NCBI GenBank assembly: GCA_021732565.1
Contig: JAKFUT010000131.1
Span: forward strand, 1-55,244
Source of the DNA: Candidatus Obscuribacterales bacterium
GTDB lineage: Bacteria; Cyanobacteriota; Vampirovibrionia; Obscuribacterales; Obscuribacteraceae
DNA: 55,244 nucleotides
Direction of reading: 5' to 3'
Position numbers and translations under genes: made by a program
Shown here: positions 50,297 through 55,244 of the stretch, piece after piece
Layout of the letters: the number at the start of each line of letters is the position of its first letter
Position numbering within the stretch: position 1 is the stretch's first letter
Notes under the pieces: generated by a model
The model's database searches: none
What the model was told of the DNA's origin: nothing
The model's input: only the letters and a program-made list of their open reading frames with translations

Positions 50297-53200
50297 CTAA
50301 ACATCATTGCCCGGGGGCGGTGCCCCAAATCCGCCACCGCCGGGTGTTTCAATTACAAATACGTCTCCGGCTTCCAGAGCCACTGAAGCTTTTCCCCCCA
50401 GATCTTCCTCCGCTCCATTTGATCTAATTACTGAATTTCTGCCAGGCAATCCAGCATGGCCCCCCTCAAGTCCGTGCGGGCAAACAGTTCTGCGATCGGA
50501 CAAAATTGAAGCAGTCATGGGCTCGCGAAACCTAATTTTACGAATGACGCCGCATCCTCCGCGATGGATGCCATTCCCGCCACTGTGCGCTCGAATCCCG
50601 AACGCTTCAACAATAACAGGAAACCGCGTTTCCAACACCTCTGGATCCGTTAGCCGCGAATTAGTCATGTGGGTGTGAACCGCGTCAACTCCGCAAAAGT
50701 CCTTTCCCGCACCAGACCCGCCGCAAATAGTTTCATAGTATTGGTAACGGTGGTCGCCGAACGTAAAATTGTTCATTGTTCCCTGACTGGCAGCCATGAT
50801 GCCCAACGCGCCATACAATGCATCAACAATTTGCTGAGACGTTTCAACATTGCCCGCCACCACCGCAGCGGGCGCGTTAGGATGAAGCATGCAGCCTTCC
50901 GGCACAATCACATTCAGCGGTCTGAAACATCCTGCATTGAGCGGAATATCGTCACGAACCAGCGTCCGAAAGACATACAATACCGCAGCAAATGTCACCG
51001 CCAATGGTGCGTTTAAGTTACCCGCGTGCTGCTCGGAGGTTCCGGTGAAATCTATAGTGGCGCTTCGATTGACGCCATCGATTGATATTGCAACTTGAAT
51101 CGTACTGCCGTCGTCCATGCGGCAAGCGTACGAACCCGGCGACAGCTTCGTGATAGCCTGGCGTACACATTCCTCCGCATTATCCTGAATGCAGTCCATG
51201 TAAAACTCAAGAGTCTTTAGCCCCCACTGACCGATTGCCTTCTTCAACTCCGCCGTGCCCCTGGCGTTGGCTGCAATTTGAGCTTTTAAGTCAGCGAGAT
51301 TTTGCTCCGGATTGCGTGCCGGGTACATGGTCTGTCGCAAAAGCTGAGAAAGCTTCTCTTCCTGCAATTGCCCTTCTCTAACAATGCACTCATTGCTAAG
51401 CAGAATTCCCTCTTCTTCTATGAATTTGCTATCCGGTGGCATTGAGCCCGGGGTAACCCCGCCGATATCCGCATGGTGCCCGCGTGATGCCGTATAGAAC
51501 AGAATGCGCGAACCGTCCTCTGCAAAGACCGGGGTAATGACCGTGATATCGGGTAAATGCGTGCCACCATTGTATGGATCGTTTGTGGCATAAACATCAC
51601 CAGGAGTCAGTGCGTCGCCCTTTGTTCGTATTAGATTCTTAACGCTTTCACCCATTGACCCTAGATGAACAGGTATGTGCGGGGCGTTGGCTATAAGGTT
51701 TCCCTCAGCATCAAACAAGGCACAAGAAAAATCCAGGCGCTCTTTGATATTCACTGAGTAACTGGTGTTCTGCAAGGTTATGCCCATCTGCTCAGCCACG
51801 AACATAAACAGGCTATTGAATAATTCCAGTTTCACCGGATCTACATGGTCCGTTAAAGCCGAATGATTTGAAATGTGAGAGGGTGCTGTCTCGGTGCGCG
51901 CTACGCATTCAGTAAGCAGCAAACTACCGTCCTTCAGCACGCTGGCTTGCCAGCCGGGTTCAATTATTGTAGTTGCAGTTTCCTCTGCGATGATGGCCGG
52001 ACCGACGATATGCCGGGCTGTCGGCAGAGTCGAGCGCAAATACAGAGCAGCGTCGTGCCAGGTACCTCGCGAGAAAAATCTTCTGGTGCAAACGGGCACC
52101 GCAGGCAATTTAGATGATTCACCGCGCGAAATTTGCGCACTGAAACTAGAACCGATCGCCTGCACCGACACACTGTCTATGACCACAGTGCGGCGAGCAT
52201 CAACGAACCCGTACCGGCCCAGATGCTTCTCACCAAATTGCCGGCGCATCGACTCGATATCTTGCCAATCTACCGCTAGCGTAAAGTCGCAATTTTCGTA
52301 GCGTAGTAGTACTTTTACTTCGACACTCACGTCTTCAACCGGTAAGTTCCGAGAGAGCAATGTCAGCCGGCATCTCTCAACAATCGGACCAAGATCGCGC
52401 TGCAAATTCTCTGCAGATTGCGCTGTCAACTCGGCATTGACAAAAAGCTCCCGCGCTTGAATGACATCCGCTAATCCGATGCCCAACGCAGACAATACTC
52501 CGGCCAGCGGATGTATAAGTATGCGTTCAATCCCCAACGACTCGGCAATCAGGCAGGCATGCTGACCACCGGCACCACCGAAGCACGAGAGAACATACTC
52601 GCTCAGATCATGCCCCCGTTGCACAGACACGTGCTTAATCGCATTGCCCATGCGGGTAACGGCAATTTGAACAAATCCTTCGGCTATTTGTTCGGGAGAC
52701 TGGCGAATGTCAGTGCCCGGATAAATCTCTTCGGCCAGCTCAATAAAAGCCCTTTCCACCGCAGATCGATCCACCGGTTTATCAAATGATTCGCCAAATA
52801 TCTGCGGAAAGAAATCGGCTTGAATCTTTCCGAGCATCAAATTGGCATCGCTGATCGCCAACGGACCACCATTTCCATAGCAGAGCGGTCCGGGAGCAGC
52901 ACCGGCTGAGTCGGGACCGACCCGAAATCTCGAGCCGTCGAAGTGCAGAATTGACCCGCCTCCTGCTGCGACCGTGTGAATGTCTAAAATGGGACTTCTC
53001 AGTCGGACACCGGCGATGTGCGTTTCAAAATTATGCTCTAACTCACCGTCAAAATGTGAAACATCGGTAGATGTTCCACCCATGTCGAACGCGATAATCT
53101 TGTCAAAACCAACGGCAGATGCAGTTTTGATCGCTCCGATTAATCCGCCGGCCGGACCCGAGAGAACACTGTCCTTTCCGCTGAAATCATCCGCATCGGC

Positions 53201-53932
53201 AAGCCCGCCATTGGATTGCATGAACATTAACCTGGCATCGGGAAGGCCGTTTCTTACACTCTTGATGTATCGATTGAGCGGCGGTGACAGATACGCATCA
53301 CAAAGAGTGGTGTCACCCCGGCTAATGAACTTTATGAGAGGGCTGACTTCATGGGAACACGAGACCTGTTCAAATCCCGCATTGCGAGCACAGTGCGCGA
53401 TCCGTCGCTCATTTTCCGGATATTTGTATCCATGGAGCAGTAGAATTGCACAAGAGCGAAATCCGCTTTCAAAGGCATGCTGGATCGATTTCTCAACTGC
53501 TTCCACATCCAGAGCAACAATTGCCAGACCATCAGCGGTAGTGCGTTCCTTTACTTCGACTACGCCGGCATAAAGCATATCTGGAAGAACTATCTCCAAT
53601 GCAAAAATGTCCGGCCGGTTTTGATAGCCGATGCGCAACGCATCGGCGAATCCCTGGTTGGTAATGAGCAATACCTGCTCACCTTTGCGCTCTAGCAGTG
53701 CGTTAGTTCCAACAGTGGTGCCCATTTTGACCACGCTCAGTCGCCGTGGTTCCTCGGCGGAAAGATCACTGATCATTGCAGTTATGGCATGCACAGCCGC
53801 ATCAGAATAGGCACGAGGATTGTCGGACAACAGCTTCCGCGTATGAAGCTTTCCGCTTGGACTAAGCGCCACCACATCGGTAAATGTCCCTCCGCGGTCG
53901 ATCCAGAACTGCCAACCAGCGGAATCATTCAT
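50297..53932 (-). CDS. 5-oxoprolinase, fused hydantoinase A/B type
   Basis: A 1211-residue HyuA-HyuB fusion of the OPLAH type. It hydrolyses 5-oxo-L-proline to glutamate with ATP, part of the gamma-glutamyl/glutathione cycle. The N-terminal HyuA half starts with FWIDRGGTFTDVVALSPSGK, followed by KMGTTVGTNALLERKGE, FDMGGTSTDVSHFDGE and VAAGGGSILHFDGSRF. The C-terminal HyuB half begins near 700 (SVNIKERLDFSCALFDAEGN), with YATNDPYNGGTHLPDITV, ASRGHHADIGGVTPGSMPP and GNVETSQQIVDALYGALG, ending in the typical ETPGGGGFGAPP. Length is close to bacterial fused OPLAH. The gene stands alone, without other glutathione-cycle genes. A role on a related cyclic amide cannot be excluded. Confidence 0.94.
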   Translation of the reverse strand: MNDSAGWQFWIDRGGTFTDVVALSPSGKLHTRKLLSDNPRAYSDAAVHAITAMISDLSAEEPRRLSVVKMGTTVGTNALLERKGEQVLLITNQGFADALRIGYQNRPDIFALEIVLPDMLYAGVVEVKERTTADGLAIVALDVEAVEKSIQHAFESGFRSCAILLLHGYKYPENERRIAHCARNAGFEQVSCSHEVSPLIKFISRGDTTLCDAYLSPPLNRYIKSVRNGLPDARLMFMQSNGGLADADDFSGKDSVLSGPAGGLIGAIKTASAVGFDKIIAFDMGGTSTDVSHFDGELEHNFETHIAGVRLRSPILDIHTVAAGGGSILHFDGSRFRVGPDSAGAAPGPLCYGNGGPLAISDANLMLGKIQADFFPQIFGESFDKPVDRSAVERAFIELAEEIYPGTDIRQSPEQIAEGFVQIAVTRMGNAIKHVSVQRGHDLSEYVLSCFGGAGGQHACLIAESLGIERILIHPLAGVLSALGIGLADVIQARELFVNAELTAQSAENLQRDLGPIVERCRLTLLSRNLPVEDVSVEVKVLLRYENCDFTLAVDWQDIESMRRQFGEKHLGRYGFVDARRTVVIDSVSVQAIGSSFSAQISRGESSKLPAVPVCTRRFFSRGTWHDAALYLRSTLPTARHIVGPAIIAEETATTIIEPGWQASVLKDGSLLLTECVARTETAPSHISNHSALTDHVDPVKLELFNSLFMFVAEQMGITLQNTSYSVNIKERLDFSCALFDAEGNLIANAPHIPVHLGSMGESVKNLIRTKGDALTPGDVYATNDPYNGGTHLPDITVITPVFAEDGSRILFYTASRGHHADIGGVTPGSMPPDSKFIEEEGILLSNECIVREGQLQEEKLSQLLRQTMYPARNPEQNLADLKAQIAANARGTAELKKAIGQWGLKTLEFYMDCIQDNAEECVRQAITKLSPGSYACRMDDGSTIQVAISIDGVNRSATIDFTGTSEQHAGNLNAPLAVTFAAVLYVFRTLVRDDIPLNAGCFRPLNVIVPEGCMLHPNAPAAVVAGNVETSQQIVDALYGALGIMAASQGTMNNFTFGDHRYQYYETICGGSGAGKDFCGVDAVHTHMTNSRLTDPEVLETRFPVIVEAFGIRAHSGGNGIHRGGCGVIRKIRFREPMTASILSDRRTVCPHGLEGGHAGLPGRNSVIRSNGAEEDLGGKASVALEAGDVFVIETPGGGGFGAPPPGNDV

Positions 53933-53982
53933 TTCAACTACCTTTCCATCCCGGATTATTGATCGAGTAGAGCTTACTTTTG

Positions 53983-54285
53983 ATGCAATTTCTGGAAGTT
54001 ACCATTGTGGAAGCCAACCTTAAAGCCACCGAACAATCATTGAATTTTACTCCACGAGCCTCCTTGCTTGGCCATGCTAAACCGAGACTCGTTCGATATC
54101 ATGCTCACCCTCTGCCAATGAACAGATGGAGCCCAACGGCGCACGGCATCCGGGACCTCTACATTCGCGTGGATGACATTGCACTAGATGCGAAGTGGAT
54201 CAAATCGCAAGGGTTGGCTCACAAGCCCCAATCTGTAACTCATGGTGCATACAGCTCAATGTGGCCGCAGTTAATGCATCTGTAG
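53983..54285 (+). pseudogene. Possible VOC/glyoxalase-like fragment
   Basis: About 100 residues on the plus strand. MQFLEVTIVEANLKATEQ resembles the opening of VOC (glyoxalase-like) proteins, and IRDLYIRVDDIALDAKWIKS resembles their V-D-D-I segment. The usual middle is poorly preserved and the end overlaps the reliable minus-strand gene at 54240. Probably a truncated or decayed copy, or a chance frame. Confidence 0.3.
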
Positions 54286-54617
54286 GCATTCAGCGATTTC
54301 GATTTTCCCACGTTGAAGAATGCTTTGCGAGGTTCTCCGCTCCACTTGATCCCCGGCACAGTTTCCTCCAGCAAGAATCCTTTTTCCATCTGAGTGTGGC
54401 ACGTTTCGCATGCCAAGCTCAGGGTTACTTCTTTCCGCTGGTCGGCTGATTGCTCTACTTGGTTGATGTACAGGAGGGTGGCGGAGATTGCCAGTCCCAT
54501 AATAATCATCAGCATCAGTCCTGGCGGCATTCTCGATAAACTGATGAAAAATTGTTGAAGTGTGCTCAGTTTCTCTATATCTGTTTGTTGCGTATCCTTT
54601 TTTTGTTCGGCACTCAT
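54240..54617 (-). CDS. Single-pass membrane protein with C-terminal zinc-ribbon (DUF6487-like)
   Basis: A 125-residue protein. The hydrophilic N-terminus (about 30 residues) precedes one membrane helix near 34-52 (LMLMIIMGLAISATLLYI). The C-terminal part contains CETCHTQMEKGFLLEETVPGIKW and YRCINCGHIELYA, two Cys pairs in the pattern C-x-x-C…E-x-G-F…W…A-Y-R-C-x-x-C-G-x-x-E-x-Y, which I recognise from DUF6487-like zinc-ribbon proteins. Probably binds zinc structurally next to the membrane. Function unknown. Upstream is purine-rich (AAGAAGAGAA) and could serve as ribosome site. Confidence 0.8.
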   Translation of the reverse strand: MSAEQKKDTQQTDIEKLSTLQQFFISLSRMPPGLMLMIIMGLAISATLLYINQVEQSADQRKEVTLSLACETCHTQMEKGFLLEETVPGIKWSGEPRKAFFNVGKSKSLNAYRCINCGHIELYAP

Positions 54618-55098
54618 TGTCTATTCTCTTCTTTTGTCTTCTTTTCTTTCATACTTCCATAGTAGTACAATATGGGTTAAGGAAGCGTTATCGGAATGCC
54701 ACAATCGTTCGTGTAACTCGATCGTCGCACCAGTCTTTCACTTACTTAATTACTGCGGCATGGCATTTCTTTGGACTGTCTGAGGGCTAGATAAAGAAGC
54801 AATCGGTGTGGAACTCCGCGGCATGGGCTGCAAGTTCTCCGCTAATGCGATTGTTTTTCTTCAGCCAAAGTCGGTCGATCGTTGCAATGAACAGGTGTTC
54901 CACTTTGAAGGTAATGAGGTTCAATTAGTCTTCCGCACTGCTGAATCCCCATCAAACGAAGGTTCAATGTACGGCGAAAAGACCATCTACCAGACGGATA
55001 ACTGACAAGATATTACCCGACTACTGCGCGAATTCAAGAAATTCGACGCAATCAACAGTCGGAGAGGCAACACAACGGCATGATCGCAGCATCGAATC
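54618..55098. other. Intergenic region, ~480 bp
   Basis: An open plus-strand frame at 54808-55005 (65 residues) has no clear ribosome site or family and is not called. No strong repeat or hairpin noted. Confidence 0.35.
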
Positions 55099-55244
55099 TT
55101 AGTTGCCCGGATTGCGCTTTATCACGTAAGGAAACCGATAAGCATGATTCGCGAAGTTCGTAGCTACTGGCGTATCAGGAACCGGTGTACCATCAATAAA
55201 TGTGCCCCCGTACTTATAGAGCTGATCGCCGGGAACAACAACTC
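55099..55244 (-). CDS. C-terminus of a protein cut by the window edge
   Basis: The last 48 codons of a minus-strand gene, ending at TAA 55099-55101. The sequence (VVVPGDQLYKYGGTFIDGTP, then TPVATNFANHAYRFPYVIKRNPGN) is protein-like, Gly/Pro/Tyr-rich and not strongly hydrophobic. The rest lies beyond the window. Family not recognised. Confidence 0.6.
   Translation of the reverse strand, partial: VVVPGDQLYKYGGTFIDGTPVPDTPVATNFANHAYRFPYVIKRNPGN

Noticed and set aside
51894..52301. Plus-strand open frames opposite the 5-oxoprolinase gene
   Set aside because: Shadows of a long, motif-supported gene.
54808..55005. 65-residue plus-strand frame near the right edge
   Set aside because: No recognisable sequence or start signal; left as intergenic.

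Overview
The window (about 50% GC by eye) reads as bacterial chromosome of a free-living or host-associated organism with an elaborate cell surface. My best guess is a non-photosynthetic relative of cyanobacteria of the Candidatus Obscuribacterales type (Vampirovibrionia/Melainabacteria). That rests on style only: two Ser/Thr kinases with PknB-like catalytic domains, one transmembrane helix and a long helical/TPR sensor region, many secreted TPR or unknown proteins, and a secreted protein built from an LE-x-R-x-x-R-L-x-R-L-E repeat. No rRNA, tRNA, CRISPR array, transposase or phage gene was recognised.

Layout. 0-6 kb: secreted proteins of unknown function, an MBOAT O-acyltransferase and a Lys/Asp/Glu-rich protein. 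6-14 kb: a surface-polysaccharide cluster, mostly on the minus strand: initiating sugar transferase, rmlA, rmlB, rmlD, an RmlC-like cupin and a large GT-C type membrane glycosyltransferase, with a GT2 glycosyltransferase divergent from it. 15-20 kb: small secreted or membrane proteins and a frameshifted DUF3592-like gene. 20-24 kb: two translationally coupled polytopic GT-C glycosyltransferases. 24-29 kb: a degenerate receiver protein, fabH, an exported alpha/beta hydrolase and two hypothetical proteins. 29-36.6 kb: a YfhO-like membrane protein divergent from a second acylation module (MBOAT plus two SGNH-like proteins). 36.8-43.7 kb: a rhodanese with an in-frame TGA, two receptor-like Ser/Thr kinases, a GNAT acetyltransferase and a His-rich metal-binding protein. 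43.7-50 kb: a 1.1 kb non-coding stretch with strong palindromes, then secreted repeat, TPR and SRPBCC proteins. 50-55 kb: a 5-oxoprolinase (HyuA-HyuB fusion), a VOC-like fragment, a membrane zinc-ribbon protein and the end of another gene.

How the parts fit. The rml genes supply dTDP-L-rhamnose, the sugar transferase primes a lipid-linked glycan, the GT2 and GT-C enzymes extend or decorate it, and the MBOAT/SGNH modules probably O-acylate it outside the membrane. The kinases and secreted TPR proteins look like sensing and envelope functions, but no direct link to the glycan genes is visible.

Most notable observation: the rhodanese gene at 36804-37190 has an in-frame TGA at 37011-37013, at the sixth position of the active-site loop (C-x4-TGA-x-x-S). 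I recall relatives carrying a second cysteine there. After the TGA, coding continues through a complete rhodanese C-terminus, and a 6-bp stem with an 8-nt loop lies 15 nt downstream, in the geometry of a bacterial SECIS element. This makes it a candidate selenoprotein. A second catalytic oddity is the receiver domain at 24046-24453, whose phosphoacceptor Asp is replaced by Asn.
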